Both the position numbers and the translations under genes were made by a program. From the NCBI RefSeq assembly GCF_014925385.1, contig NZ_JACSDK010000014.1, positions 186,001 to 250,000 on the forward strand: a stretch of DNA of 64,000 nucleotides, in the 5' to 3' direction. Below, piece after piece: positions 43,465 to 54,204 of this stretch (position 1 is its first letter; each line of letters opens with the position of its first letter). This DNA is from Pelagibius marinus (GTDB lineage: Bacteria > Pseudomonadota > Alphaproteobacteria > Kiloniellales > Kiloniellaceae). The notes under the pieces are model-generated. The model was not told the DNA's origin. It saw only the letters and a program-made list of their open reading frames with translations, and made no database searches.

Positions 43465-43947
43465 ATGAAGGGCGACAAGAAGGTCATCGGGTATCTCAAC
43501 AAGGCTCTGAAGAACGAGCTGACGGCGATCAACCAGTACTTCCTGCACTCGCGCATGCTGAAGGACTGGGGCATCACCCGCATGGCCGAGCACGAGTACG
43601 AAGAGTCCATCGACGAGATGAAGCATGCCGACGAACTCGTCGAACGGATCCTCTTCCTGGAGGGGCTGCCCAACCTGCAGGAACTCGGCAAGCTGCTGAT
43701 CGGCGAGAACGTCAAGGAGATCATGGAGTGTGACCTGAAGCTGGAGATGGAGGCCACACCCCTGCTGCGCGAAGCCATCGCCTATTGCGAATCGGTCAGC
43801 GACTATGTCTCCCGTCAGCTTCTGACGTCGATCCTCGATTCCGAGGAAGAGCACATCGACTGGCTGGAGACCAACCTCGAACTGCTCGAGAAAATGGGCC
43901 TGCAGAACTACATCCAGTTCCAGAGCAAGCCGGCAGAGGGTTCCTGA
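43465..43947 (+). CDS. bfr: bacterioferritin
   Basis: A 160-residue iron-storage protein that assembles into a 24-mer with haem between subunits. The haem ligand Met is at residue 52 (DEMKHADEL), exactly the canonical place, and the di-iron ligands appear in [11 protein letters not shown] (Glu), HAD and EEEHIDWLE. It is convergent with bfd, whose product releases the stored iron. GAGGGAAGGGAG precedes the ATG. Confidence 0.97.
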   Translation: MKGDKKVIGYLNKALKNELTAINQYFLHSRMLKDWGITRMAEHEYEESIDEMKHADELVERILFLEGLPNLQELGKLLIGENVKEIMECDLKLEMEATPLLREAIAYCESVSDYVSRQLLTSILDSEEEHIDWLETNLELLEKMGLQNYIQFQSKPAEGS

Positions 43948-44126
43948 TCGAGGATTGATCTAGCGCGGCAGAGGCTCCTGGCCGCGCCCGGAGTCGGCGG
44001 GCAGGGGCGTCTGAGCTTCCGGCCTGGCTGCCGGCGCGGCTGCCGGCCGCGTATCGCAGACCCAGCGCAAAACCGCGCTGAGCTGTCCCTTGGGCAGATT
44101 GCGCCAGAGGTACATGGCCGGGCCGC

Positions 44127-44366
44127 CTATTCCGCCGCCATCAGCAGCGCTTCGGCCGCTTCGGGAGCCAGTTCCGGCTGGGGCCGGGTTTTCGCTGCCG
44201 CCGGGGTGTGCACGTTGTCGACGATTTCCTGGGCGCAGTCGAGGCAGGTGCCGCAGCAGGGGCCGTTGCCGAGGGTCAGATAGGCTTCCCGGGCGCAGCG
44301 CACGCCGCTCTCGGCGACCTCCCGGATCTCCTCGTCGCGATAACCATTGCAAAGGCAAACGTACAT
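44127..44366 (-). CDS. bfd: bacterioferritin-associated ferredoxin
   Basis: A 79-residue [2Fe-2S] protein that reduces bacterioferritin to free iron. MYVCLCNGYRDEEIRE gives two of the cluster Cys, and GNGPCCGTCLDCAQEI the other two. The start follows GAGG at 8 bases. A Fur-like box lies 51-69 bases upstream, matching the usual induction in low iron. Confidence 0.93.
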   Translation of the reverse strand: MYVCLCNGYRDEEIREVAESGVRCAREAYLTLGNGPCCGTCLDCAQEIVDNVHTPAAAKTRPQPELAPEAAEALLMAAE

Positions 44367-44416
44367 CGGCTGAACCTCAGAGCTTGTCTCACTGACGCCT
44401 TTAATATGGTGCGAAT

Positions 44417-44435
44417 GATAATGATTGTCAATCGC
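44417..44435. promoter_or_regulatory. Fur-like box
   Basis: GATAATGATTGTCAATCGC matches the Fur consensus GATAATGATAATCATTATC perfectly over its first nine bases and well after that; an extra AATGAT hexamer precedes it. It lies between divergent bfd and the imelysin operon and could control both. Confidence 0.65.
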
Positions 44436-44604
44436 GAGTCGGCGTGTAAAATCCTTGTATAAGCCGATGCTTTCAGTGGCCGTTCCTTCAGCCGGAACGG
44501 CCATTTTCCGGCCATTTTGTTAAGAATGCGTGTCATTTGCGGTTTTTGCCGGAACCGGCCGGACCCGTGCCACGCGCCATCGATGTGAGAAGGGGACGCA
44601 CCCG

Positions 44605-45897
<1,293 letters not shown>

Positions 45898-45948
45898 TCG
45901 CTGCCCAAACGACCCCGGAGAGCTGACGCTCTTCGGGGTTTGCACTGA

Positions 45949-47460
45949 ATGAAGAGATCGATGAAGCATCCTAGTGTGGCCCTCGTTGCCCTTCTGTTGA
46001 TCGCGGGCGGGGCGGCAGCCGTGGGGGCCGGCCCCCCACCTGCTGGAAAGGCGCGCATCCCCGCGGGGGTCGCGCCGACGGACGATTTCACGCGCCCGGA
46101 GGCCTTTGAGCCATTGCCCGGCGGCGCGGCGACGTCGAAGAAGCCGGTCAACGGCGATGCCTTCTCCCATTCCTCGGCCAACATGAGCTTCGAGCGCGAG
46201 CTCGACTTCAAGATCGGCAACGGACTCTTCCGGCGCCTCTGGGTCTCGGCGCCGTCCTCGACCACTTCGGCCGACGGACTGGGGCCGCTGTTCAACGCGC
46301 GCTCCTGCCAGCGCTGCCACCTGAAGGACGGCCGCGGGCACCCGCCGGCCTCGGCGGAGGACTCGGCGGTCTCCATGTTCCTGCGCCTCAGCATCGCACC
46401 GCAGGACGCGGAACAGCGCGCGCTGCTGGCCAGCGGCCGTGCCGGCGTGATCCCCGAGCCGACTTACGGCGGCCAGTTGCAGGATCTGGCGATCAAGGGC
46501 CACAAGGCCGAAGGCAAAATGCGGATCGCCTACGAGGAAGTGCCGGTGACGCTGGCCGACGGCACCGAAGTCTCGCTGCGCCGGCCGACTTACACGATCA
46601 CCGACCTCGGCTATGGCCCGCTGCACCCCGATGTCCTGACCTCGCCGCGCGTGGCGCCGCCGATGATCGGTCTCGGCCTGCTGGAGGCCGTCTATGACGC
46701 GGACATCGAAAGCCGGACCGACCCCGACGACGCGGACGGCGACGGCATCTCCGGGCGCGTGAATCTGGTGTGGGACGATGTGAAGCAGGAAGTGGTGCTG
46801 GGCCGCTTCGGCTGGAAGGCCGGCCAGCCGACCCTGCTGCAGCAGAGCAGCCATGCCATCAACGGCGATATCGGTATCTCGGCGCCGACCATGCCCGCGC
46901 CCTCGGGCGACTGCACCGCGGCGCAGGCGGATTGCCTCAAGGCGCCCAACGGCAACAGCAAACAGCACGACGGCCTGGAAGCCTCGGCGGAGATGCTGGA
47001 GCTCATTACCTTCTACAGCCGCAACCTGGCGGTGCCGGCGCGCCGCGACCTGGACGACCCGCAGGTCCTGGCCGGCAAGCGGGTCTTCTACGAGAGCGGC
47101 TGCATCGGCTGCCACCGCCCCAAGTACGTGACGCGGCGCGACTCCCTGGGCGAGGAGCAGTCCTTTCAGCTCATCTGGCCCTACAGCGACCTGCTGCTGC
47201 ACGACATGGGCGAGGGCCTTGCGGATCACCGCCCCGAAGGACAGGCCTCCGGGCAGGAATGGCGCACCGCGCCGCTGTGGGGCATCGGCCTCACCGAGAC
47301 GGTGAACGGCCACACCCAGTTCCTGCACGACGGGCGCGCCCGCAATCTGCTGGAAGCGATCCTCTGGCACGGCGGCGAGGCGGAAGCCGCCAAGCAGGAG
47401 GTGGTGGCCCTGCCCACTGAAAAGCGTGAAGCGCTGCTGTCCTTCTTGCGGTCGCTCTGA
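45949..47460 (+). CDS. di-haem oxidoreductase (DUF1111) family protein
   Basis: A 503-residue exported protein with two haem c sites: CQRCH in the first third (GPLFNARSCQRCHLKDG) and CIGCH in the last (VFYESGCIGCHRPKY), plus DDADGDGISGRVN, a family hallmark. The signal peptide follows MKHPSVALVALLLIAGG; starts 45949 and 45961 are both possible. It resembles MauG-like two-haem enzymes and occurs with imelysin genes in many proteobacteria, where a role in iron uptake is inferred. Confidence 0.9.
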   Translation: MKRSMKHPSVALVALLLIAGGAAAVGAGPPPAGKARIPAGVAPTDDFTRPEAFEPLPGGAATSKKPVNGDAFSHSSANMSFERELDFKIGNGLFRRLWVSAPSSTTSADGLGPLFNARSCQRCHLKDGRGHPPASAEDSAVSMFLRLSIAPQDAEQRALLASGRAGVIPEPTYGGQLQDLAIKGHKAEGKMRIAYEEVPVTLADGTEVSLRRPTYTITDLGYGPLHPDVLTSPRVAPPMIGLGLLEAVYDADIESRTDPDDADGDGISGRVNLVWDDVKQEVVLGRFGWKAGQPTLLQQSSHAINGDIGISAPTMPAPSGDCTAAQADCLKAPNGNSKQHDGLEASAEMLELITFYSRNLAVPARRDLDDPQVLAGKRVFYESGCIGCHRPKYVTRRDSLGEEQSFQLIWPYSDLLLHDMGEGLADHRPEGQASGQEWRTAPLWGIGLTETVNGHTQFLHDGRARNLLEAILWHGGEAEAAKQEVVALPTEKREALLSFLRSL

Positions 47461-47491
47461 CAAGGCGCGGCCCGACCTGGGAGATCTGTCT

Positions 47492-48592
47492 ATGCGATTC
47501 TGGCGCGGGCCCAAGACGGCGGCGATGATCCTGCTGCTGGTCCTGGGCGGCCCGGCGTCGCCCGCCGCGGCGGCAACGCCCGACTATGCGGCGCTCAATG
47601 CTGCGGTGGTCGACAACTACGTGATCCCGCGCTATGCGGCCTTTGCCGAGCGCACGGCGGTGCTGGAGGCCTCGCTGCGGGAGGCCTGCGCCGACGACCG
47701 CCTCGAAACAGGTGAAAGCGCCGCCGCCTACAACGATGCGATGGATGCCTGGATGGCCGTGCAGCACCTGCGCTTCGGGCCCGCCCTGCTGCTCCTGCGT
47801 TACGACCGCATCGCGTTCTGGCCGGACAAGCGCGGCACGGTGCGCCGTCACCTGGCACAGATGCTCTCCGAGCGCGATCCCAAGGCGCTGGAGCCGCAGA
47901 CCTTCGCCAACGGCAGCGTCGCGGTGCAGGGCTTTCCCGCCCTGGAGCGGCTGCTGTACGACAGCGAAGACGCGGTCTGGGCGACGCCCTTCGGCTGCCG
48001 GCTTGCGATGGCCATAGGCCGCAACCTGCACGGCATCGCCGAGGGCCTGCTGGCCGACTGGCGCGACGGCGAGACGCCCTATGCGCAGGTCGTCAAATCG
48101 GCGGCGCAAGGCAACGCGCATTACTTCGACACCAAGGAGGCCTCGCTGGAGTTTGCCAAGGCCCTGCGCGGCGCCCTGCTGCTGGTGGAGGACTACAAGC
48201 TGGGCCGTCCCCTGGGCGACGACGCGGAATCGGCCCGGGAAAAGCGCGCCGAGTCCTGGCGCTCGGCGCGCTCCCTGCGCAACGTTCTCGGCAACCTGCG
48301 GGCCGCCCGGGCGCTCTACCGGGATACCGGCGGCATCAGCTTCTCCGCGCTGCTGCAAGACCAGCCCAAGGGCGCGGAACTGGACCGGGTGATCGGCGCC
48401 GCGCTCGACCGCCTGGTGGCCGCGGTGGAAGCGCAGCCGGACTCCCTGGTCGCGGCCCTGAAGGCGCCGGACGGCTGGGAAAAGCTGGATGCCGTCCGCG
48501 TCGAAACCGGCCAGCTTATGAGACTGCTCAGCGGTCCTCTCTCCGAAGTTCTCGACCTGCCGATCGGATTCAACAGCTATGACGGTGATTGA
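47492..48592 (+). CDS. imelysin family protein, copy 2 (His-less motif)
   Basis: A 366-residue exported protein (signal peptide cleaved near PAAAA). The family motif GxHxxE reads G147-FPAL-E152, so the His is replaced by Pro. The remaining imelysin fold blocks, such as AAAYNDAMDAWMAVQHLRFGP, are kept. It overlaps the DUF1513 gene by 14 bases. It is probably a metal- or ligand-binding protein with a different site from copy 1. Confidence 0.9.
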   Translation: MRFWRGPKTAAMILLLVLGGPASPAAAATPDYAALNAAVVDNYVIPRYAAFAERTAVLEASLREACADDRLETGESAAAYNDAMDAWMAVQHLRFGPALLLLRYDRIAFWPDKRGTVRRHLAQMLSERDPKALEPQTFANGSVAVQGFPALERLLYDSEDAVWATPFGCRLAMAIGRNLHGIAEGLLADWRDGETPYAQVVKSAAQGNAHYFDTKEASLEFAKALRGALLLVEDYKLGRPLGDDAESAREKRAESWRSARSLRNVLGNLRAARALYRDTGGISFSALLQDQPKGAELDRVIGAALDRLVAAVEAQPDSLVAALKAPDGWEKLDAVRVETGQLMRLLSGPLSEVLDLPIGFNSYDGD

Positions 48593-49718
48593 GCCCAAAA
48601 TGATCCGGCGGCGCCATTTCCTGGCCGGCGCCGCCGGCCTCTTCGCCGCCTGGGGCCTGCCCTGGAAGGCGGTGGAGGCCGCGGCGGGCGCACGCTACTT
48701 CGTCAGCGCCTGCGCGGGGCAGGACGGCGAGACCCTGGCCCGCGTGGTCCGCGAGGACGGCCATGTGGTCGCCACCCTGCCGCTGCCCGGCCGCGGACAC
48801 GGCGCGGCACGGCGCCCGGGCAGGCGCGAGGCGATCGTCTTCGCGCGGCGGCCCGGCCACTTTGCGGTCGCCTTCGATCCGCTGTCGCCGGAGCCCGCCC
48901 GGCGCATCGCTGCGCCCCGGGGGCATCACTTTTACGGCCACGGCGTCTTCAGCCGCGACGGCCGCTGGCTCTTCGCCTGCGAGAACGACTACGACAAGGC
49001 GCGCGGCTGCATCGGCGTCTACGATGCCGAGGCCGGTTACCGCCGGGAAAGCGAGCTGGAGGCCTATGCCATCGGGCCGCACGAGATGCTGCTGCTGTCC
49101 GACGGCCGCACGCTCGTGGTGGCCAACGGCGGCATCCTGACCCACCCGGACAAGGGCAGGAAGAAGCTCAACATCGAGACCATGCGGCCCTCGCTGGCCT
49201 ATATCGACACGGCCTCCGGCGACCTTCTGCACGACCATCGCCTGGCGCCGGACCTGCACCAGCTCTCGATCCGTCACCTGGCGGCGACGCCCGGCGACGA
49301 GCTCGGCTTCGTCATGCAGTACGAGGGCCCGCGCAACCGCCTGGTGCCGCTGGTTGGCCTGCAGCGGGGCGAAGAGGAAATCTTCCTGCCGCAGGCGGAG
49401 ACCGCCGTGCTGCGCGCCATGCGCCAGTACTGCGGCAGCGCGGCCATGGACACCTCGGGCCAGGTGCTCGCGGCCTCGGCCCCGCGCGGCGGGCGCGTCA
49501 CCTTCTGGTCAACGGCCGAACGCGGCTACCTCGGGGCTTTTGAGCTGGGCGACGGCTGCGGCGTGGCCGCCTCGGGCGAGCCGGGCGGCTTCCTGCTGTC
49601 CAGCGGCTACGGCAAGCTGGTGCACCACAACGCGCTGAGCGGCGAGACGCGGGCGCTCGGCGATCCCGCCGCGGCGCCGGTGCACTGGGACAACCACATG
49701 GTGACCTTCACGCTCTGA
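48579..49718 (+). CDS. DUF1513 family beta-propeller-like protein
   Basis: A 379-residue protein with a twin-arginine-like signal (IRRRHFLAGAAGL), so it is probably exported folded through Tat. The rest has repeated four-stranded blocks (GHHFYGHGVFSRDGRWLFACEN; GPHEMLLLSDGRTLVVANGG) in the pattern of a beta-propeller. This gene regularly closes imelysin-DUF1111-imelysin operons. ATG 48579 is used; ATG 48600 would also keep the signal. Confidence 0.9.
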   Translation: MTVIEPKMIRRRHFLAGAAGLFAAWGLPWKAVEAAAGARYFVSACAGQDGETLARVVREDGHVVATLPLPGRGHGAARRPGRREAIVFARRPGHFAVAFDPLSPEPARRIAAPRGHHFYGHGVFSRDGRWLFACENDYDKARGCIGVYDAEAGYRRESELEAYAIGPHEMLLLSDGRTLVVANGGILTHPDKGRKKLNIETMRPSLAYIDTASGDLLHDHRLAPDLHQLSIRHLAATPGDELGFVMQYEGPRNRLVPLVGLQRGEEEIFLPQAETAVLRAMRQYCGSAAMDTSGQVLAASAPRGGRVTFWSTAERGYLGAFELGDGCGVAASGEPGGFLLSSGYGKLVHHNALSGETRALGDPAAAPVHWDNHMVTFTL

Positions 49719-49739
49719 GCAGGGGCCGCAGAGCGAACC

Positions 49740-50498
49740 TTAGATCTCGGTCGGGCCCTTCAGGTTCAGGCAGAGACCGGAATAGAGCACGGGGCCGCTT
49801 GGGGCGGCGGGAGCCGCGCCGGCGTCCTCCAGGGTGACCGTCAGGGATTCCGACGTCTTGATGGCGGCCCAGCCGTCTTCGTCCAGCGGCAGGCGCAGGA
49901 CCTCGCCGCTGCTCACCTGCAGCAGCGGGCGGATGGTGCCGCTGTCGCGCTCCACCGCCCAGACCTGGAAGGCCTTGCCGGCATAGGGCGAGAGCTCCTG
50001 CAACGGCTCGACGACCACGCGCCAGGGCCCCTTGAAGGCGGTGACGACCATGACCGGCTGATTCGACTCGTCCTCCAACACGGCGACATAGCTGGGGGCG
50101 ACCTGCTGGGGCGTCGTTTCGGCGACCTGTTCTTCTTCCCAGGGCGCGAAGGTCTCGACGCCGGCGTAGGTCGCCAGCACCAGCGCCAGCACGGCGGCCA
50201 CCGCGCCGAAGGGGCGCCAGAAGGCGAGGCTGTCCCAGAAGCTGCGGCGCTCCGGCGCGGCGGCGCTGTTCGGGGCGATGCGTTGATGAATCGCGCGCCA
50301 GACCCGGGCCGGCGGCTGTACGGCGGGGGTGGCGTCGCTCAGCGGGGTCAGGCGGTCCTCCCAGGCTTCGACCCGGCGGCGCAGGCCGGGGCGGGCCCGC
50401 ATCAGCGCCTCGAAGCGGCGGCGCGCGCGGCCGTGCAGGGCGCCGGCCACATAGGCGCTGGCCAGGGCTTCCTGCAGTTGGGGATCGTCGTATCTCAT
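49740..50498 (-). CDS. anti-sigma factor (RskA/ZAS-like)
   Basis: A 252-residue protein: an N-terminal cytosolic sigma-binding region (ALASAYVAGALHGRARRRFEAL), one transmembrane helix (FGAVAAVLALVLATYAGV) and a C-terminal RskA-type domain outside (WRVVVEPLQELSPYAGKAFQVW). The sigma gene stop overlaps its start by four bases, the usual pairing. No zinc-binding HxxxCxxC motif is seen in the N-terminus. Confidence 0.9.
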   Translation of the reverse strand: MRYDDPQLQEALASAYVAGALHGRARRRFEALMRARPGLRRRVEAWEDRLTPLSDATPAVQPPARVWRAIHQRIAPNSAAAPERRSFWDSLAFWRPFGAVAAVLALVLATYAGVETFAPWEEEQVAETTPQQVAPSYVAVLEDESNQPVMVVTAFKGPWRVVVEPLQELSPYAGKAFQVWAVERDSGTIRPLLQVSSGEVLRLPLDEDGWAAIKTSESLTVTLEDAGAAPAAPSGPVLYSGLCLNLKGPTEI

Positions 50499-51112
50499 TG
50501 ACCCACCCCCTTCTTCTCCAGGCATTCGCGCAGCTTGATCAGGCCGCGGCGAATCCACGTTTTGACCGTGCCGACCGGCCGTTTCAGGCGGTGCGCGACC
50601 TCGGTCGGCGTCAGGCCCTGGTGGTAGGACAGCAGGATGCAGTCCCGCTGCTCCTCACCCAGGTTGCCCAGGCAGCCCAGGACCTGCTGCATCTCCTCGC
50701 TGGTCTCCGCCTGGGCCGCGGGATTGTCGGCGCTGGTGCGCTGGTCCTTTTCGGCGGACCACTCGTCCTCGGCCACGCGATAGTCGGCCCGGCGCAGCAG
50801 ATCCAGGGACTGGTTGCGGACAACGTTGATCATCCAGGTCATCGGCCGCCCACGCCCTGGATTGTAGCTGCCGGCATGCCGCCACATCTTCACATAGGCC
50901 TCCTGCAGGGCCTCTTCGGCCCAGGCCTCCCGTCTCAATATACGCAGCGAGATACCGAAGAGTTTCGCGGAGGTGGCCTCGTAGAGCTCACTGAAGGCAG
51001 CCTGATCGCCAAGGCTGCAGCGGGACAGCAGTTGCCCCAGGCGCTCTGAGGAATCCCCGACCGAGGCCGCCCGGGTTGCCGTGGGCTTCATGGATCCGCT
51101 CGCGTGGTTCAT
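50495..51112 (-). CDS. ECF sigma factor
   Basis: A sigma-70 family ECF factor of about 205 residues. Region 2 is AFSELYEATSAKLFGISLRIL to RPMTWMINVVRNQSLDLLRR; region 4 is LGEEQRDCILLSYHQGLTPTEVA with the HTH RLKRPVGTVKTWIRRGLIKLR. It belongs to the SigK-like group paired with an RskA-type anti-sigma. The start is uncertain between 51112 and 51091; neither has a strong ribosome site. Confidence 0.9.
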   Translation of the reverse strand: MNHASGSMKPTATRAASVGDSSERLGQLLSRCSLGDQAAFSELYEATSAKLFGISLRILRREAWAEEALQEAYVKMWRHAGSYNPGRGRPMTWMINVVRNQSLDLLRRADYRVAEDEWSAEKDQRTSADNPAAQAETSEEMQQVLGCLGNLGEEQRDCILLSYHQGLTPTEVAHRLKRPVGTVKTWIRRGLIKLRECLEKKGVGQ

Positions 51113-51582
51113 TCGGTCAGGCTCTTTCTCCGGCCGCAGACGCCTCACAAATCTTGCAGACCTCGTCCCCTGGAGCAACGGCACAAGGGCCGTGGGCCAT
51201 TAGACGTAAGTACCTGTGAAAGCTGGTCTTCGGGGCTGGCGTTGCCGGATTGACATGAGGAAGCGGCGACTCGGGCGGGAGTCTGCCCTTTGGCGGCCAG
51301 TCCCGCCAGCCGGAAATCCGTGGCAGGAGGCGCGGCGGAGAGGCCCTCACAAGCAGCGGGGGCAATCTGCCCCAGGGCCTCCCTTCTCCGGTGTCTTCGC
51401 CGGTTTTCGGCCCGAAAAGGTGGCTCTACACGGTCTTTTGTGGCCAAAAATGACCTCTAGCGACTGGCCAGACCGCGCAATCCGTTTATAGTGTCTGCGC
51501 TGAAGGAAGAGGTCTAAATTCTCATTCCCATTCATTCGTTAGACGCTTTAGAGCATTTTGGCCAGCGTAGGTATTTGAGGGA
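51113..51582. other. intergenic region between divergent sigma and kinase genes
   Basis: 470 bases without a convincing gene. A small palindrome TTTTCGGCCCGAAAA lies at 51404-51418 and a lone TATAGT at 51487-51492 without a good partner. It must hold the promoters of both divergent units, but I cannot place them. Confidence 0.5.
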
Positions 51583-53214
51583 ATGGTTAGCACGATAGAG
51601 CGCGAGCGGGGTCCTCGCTCACGTTTCGAAGCAACCCGTGCGCTGCTGGCGCGGCGCCGGCTCAATCTGTTGCTGCCGATCCTTCTGCTGGTCGCGGTCT
51701 CGCTGGTGGCGGTCGCCGGCGTGCTGTACTGGAGCGCCGGCTCGCTCAACGAGCGCGAAGTCGAGTCTCAGCGTGCCCTCGTTAAGACGATGGTCCAGAT
51801 CAGGCGGGACAGCCTGCGACAGCTGATCATCGATTACGCTTGGTGGGACGAGGCCATCACAACCTCTGAGGTCACGCTCGATGAACGTTGGGCAAGGGTC
51901 GGTATGGCGGCCTACCTCAACAACGCCTTCAATATCACCGGCGGATGGGTCATCGGGGCGGACGACCGGGTCAGACTCGCCTTCGAGAACGGGCGCCACG
52001 TCGACGCGGCGCAGGCACAGCCCTTGCCGCAGGGCGCCGAAGAACTGATTGCCGCGGCGCGCAGCGCAAGATCCATCGACGAGGTGCCGGAGGCGCACTT
52101 CGTCATCCATGGACAGGAAATCACGCTGGTCGCCGCCAGCCTGGTGGCCCCCTTGGCGACGGTCTTCAGCGGCGAACCGCAAAATGTCATGGTCTTCGTG
52201 CAGCCGCTGGACCTGGCCTTCTTCGACCGTGCCGGCGTCGGTGGCCAGATCGAGGACCTGCACTTCATCCGCGGGCCGGCGCCTGACGGCTACTACCAGT
52301 GTCCGGTACCGGGGCTCAACGACCAGGTCCTGGGCCACGTGATCTGGCGCGATCATCAGCCCGGCTCGGGCATGCTGTGGAATGTCGTTCCCTTCCTTGC
52401 CGTCTCGCTGCTGGCGGTCGGGTTTCTCGTCATCCTGGCGATCAAGCGCGTGGAAACGGTGGTATCGCGCGAAGGCCGTCTCTCGATCTCCCTTTATCAG
52501 GAAAAGCAGAGGCGCTCGCAGAAGTCCGACTTCGTCTCCATGGTTTCTCATGAGCTGCGCACGCCGCTGCAGGCGATCGGGACCTCGGCAGACATGCTGG
52601 AGCGCTTCGGCGACCAGATGAGCGAGGGGGAACGTCGCGAGGAGGCGCGCACCATCCGGCGCGCGGTCAGGACCCTGGCCCATCTGGTGGACGACGTTCT
52701 GGCGATAGGGCGCAGCGAGGCAGCCCAGGAACGCGCCCGCGAGCGCGGGACCGTGCTGGATCTGGCCCAGTTCTGCCGGGCGATGTGGCGCGAGGTGTCC
52801 CTGGCCCTGCGGTCCAAGCAGGAACTGCAGCTGGTGGACGACATCGGCGCGCCGATCGACAAGGTGGACGAGCTTGCCATGCACACGGTGCTGTCGAACC
52901 TGCTGCAGAACGCCATCAAGTACTCGCGTGGCGAGGGGCCGATAAAGGTCAGGCTGGACCGCGAGGACGGGGAATACACGATCACCGTCACGGATTTCGG
53001 GCCCGGCATCGCCGCGGACCAGAGCGGGGATATCTTCAAGCCCTACTGGCGCGCCAAGGAAGTGGAGAGCATCACCGGCACGGGCCTGGGCCTCGCCGTG
53101 GCCCGCTCCTCCGCCCGCGCGTTGGGCGGTGACCTGCGGCTGAAGTGTTCCGGAGGAAGCTGCGGCCCGGACTGCGGCACCTGCTTCGAAGTGCGCTGGC
53201 CTGCCTGCAACTGA
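51583..53214 (+). CDS. sensor histidine kinase with periplasmic CHASE4-like domain
   Basis: A 543-residue kinase. A transmembrane segment (LLLPILLLVAVSLVAVAGVLY) is followed by an extracytosolic domain with DYAWWDEAI, the mark of CHASE4, then a second segment (VPFLAVSLLAVGFLVILAI). The H-box is SMVSHELRTPLQAI with the phosphorylated His at residue 323; NLLQNAIKYS (N-box), DFGPGI and GTGLGLAV complete the ATPase. The C-terminus holds a Cys cluster (SCGPDCGTC). No response regulator is adjacent. Confidence 0.92.
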   Translation: MVSTIERERGPRSRFEATRALLARRRLNLLLPILLLVAVSLVAVAGVLYWSAGSLNEREVESQRALVKTMVQIRRDSLRQLIIDYAWWDEAITTSEVTLDERWARVGMAAYLNNAFNITGGWVIGADDRVRLAFENGRHVDAAQAQPLPQGAEELIAAARSARSIDEVPEAHFVIHGQEITLVAASLVAPLATVFSGEPQNVMVFVQPLDLAFFDRAGVGGQIEDLHFIRGPAPDGYYQCPVPGLNDQVLGHVIWRDHQPGSGMLWNVVPFLAVSLLAVGFLVILAIKRVETVVSREGRLSISLYQEKQRRSQKSDFVSMVSHELRTPLQAIGTSADMLERFGDQMSEGERREEARTIRRAVRTLAHLVDDVLAIGRSEAAQERARERGTVLDLAQFCRAMWREVSLALRSKQELQLVDDIGAPIDKVDELAMHTVLSNLLQNAIKYSRGEGPIKVRLDREDGEYTITVTDFGPGIAADQSGDIFKPYWRAKEVESITGTGLGLAVARSSARALGGDLRLKCSGGSCGPDCGTCFEVRWPACN

Positions 53215-53547
53215 CGGTATTTTCCCGCTTCCTTAAGTAAAACAGACCATCCCTCGGCCGGGATCGCCCGCTGCCGCAAGGCCGCGGTTTGCCGAGCTTT
53301 GTTCTGGCATACAATCGTCAGTCCCTCTAAGGTTGTGATTTTAAATCAAGATTGCGCAACCGTGTATTCTCGGGAATTATTTCAATACCCGGCATGGTTA
53401 AATATTGATACTCGCAAAGGAAGCAAAATCACCCTGTCGGGTTTATCTATTTACCAGTTTAACGGGTATTTTTCCTTTGTGACTTCCTAGCTATTTCGCA
53501 TAGATTGTATTCGGGGTCATGGAATCATTGATTAGCATGGAGTTCGG
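53215..53547. other. AT-rich intergenic region
   Basis: 333 bases that turn AT-rich from about 53310, unlike the surrounding DNA. It contains a palindrome TGATTTTAAATCA (53336-53348) and several TA-rich stretches suitable for promoters. A 63-codon open frame here lacks similarity and a ribosome site, so I do not call it. Confidence 0.55.
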
Positions 53548-53997
53548 ATGCTTGCTCAACAAACAATGGGGAAGGCCAGACAGGCCCATCCCGTAGATGT
53601 TCACGTTGGCGGTCGCGTACGCCTTCGCCGCGTGTTCCTGGGCTACTCACAGGAGAAATTGGCGAACGCGCTGGGGCTGACCTTCCAGCAGATCCAGAAG
53701 TACGAACGGGGAGCGAACCGCATCAGTGCGAGCAAGCTCTATGAGCTCTCGCGAATCCTGAGCGTTCCCGTGACCTATTTCTTCGAAGGTGTGGAGTCTG
53801 AAGGGGAATCTGGTTCTGCCGGCGGCCAGGAGACAGGTGCCGCAGCGGCCAGCACGATCCATTCCTCCGACCCCGATTTCACCAACCAGCGGGAAACGCT
53901 GCAACTTATCAGTTCTTACTATAGAATCCCTGATGCGAAGGTGCGGGCCGAGGTCTTGTCGTTGTTGAAGACCTTGGGACGTACGACCGACAGCTGA
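53548..53997 (+). CDS. XRE family HTH regulator
   Basis: A 149-residue regulator. The helix-turn-helix is [20 protein letters not shown], with [17 protein letters not shown] completing the five-helix domain; the C-terminal half is mostly disordered then helical ([21 protein letters not shown]). Many alphaproteobacteria have such 130-150-residue XRE proteins. The ATG has GGAG five bases upstream. It precedes luxR by 207 bases. Confidence 0.9.
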   Translation: MLAQQTMGKARQAHPVDVHVGGRVRLRRVFLGYSQEKLANALGLTFQQIQKYERGANRISASKLYELSRILSVPVTYFFEGVESEGESGSAGGQETGAAAASTIHSSDPDFTNQRETLQLISSYYRIPDAKVRAEVLSLLKTLGRTTDS

Positions 53998-54144
53998 TCG
54001 GGGCCTAGAAGCGACGGAGGGTGCCACGGCGGGCGTGAGCGAGGGAAGTCCGACAGGAAAGGAGACTCGGCTGGTTGCCACCCGAGAATCCCTGCCTTTC
54101 ATCCTTCTCTCACCTTTCGGACGCGGCGTCACTTCCGAAGCACG

Positions 54145-54177
54145 GTCTCGCAGGGGGCGCTGGGGCCCCTGCGAGAC
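54145..54177. promoter_or_regulatory. 12-base palindrome upstream of luxR
   Basis: GTCTCGCAGGGG (54145-54156) and its exact complement (54166-54177) flank GCGCTGGGG, ending 27 bases before luxR. It could be a terminator-like stem of the XRE gene (no T-run), an operator or a leader hairpin. Confidence 0.6.
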
Positions 54178-54204
54178 GGCTTCCCGGCGGTGCGGAGCGC
54201 GGGA

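Noticed and set aside
43960..44115. 51-codon minus-strand frame just after bfd
   Set aside because: It starts MYLWRNLPKGQL and is only 11 bases after bfd, but the ribosome site is weak and the second half is Pro/Ala-rich without similarity. Possible but not supported.
53299..53490. 63-codon open frame in AT-rich DNA
   Set aside because: No ribosome site, no similarity, and a composition that follows the local AT content.
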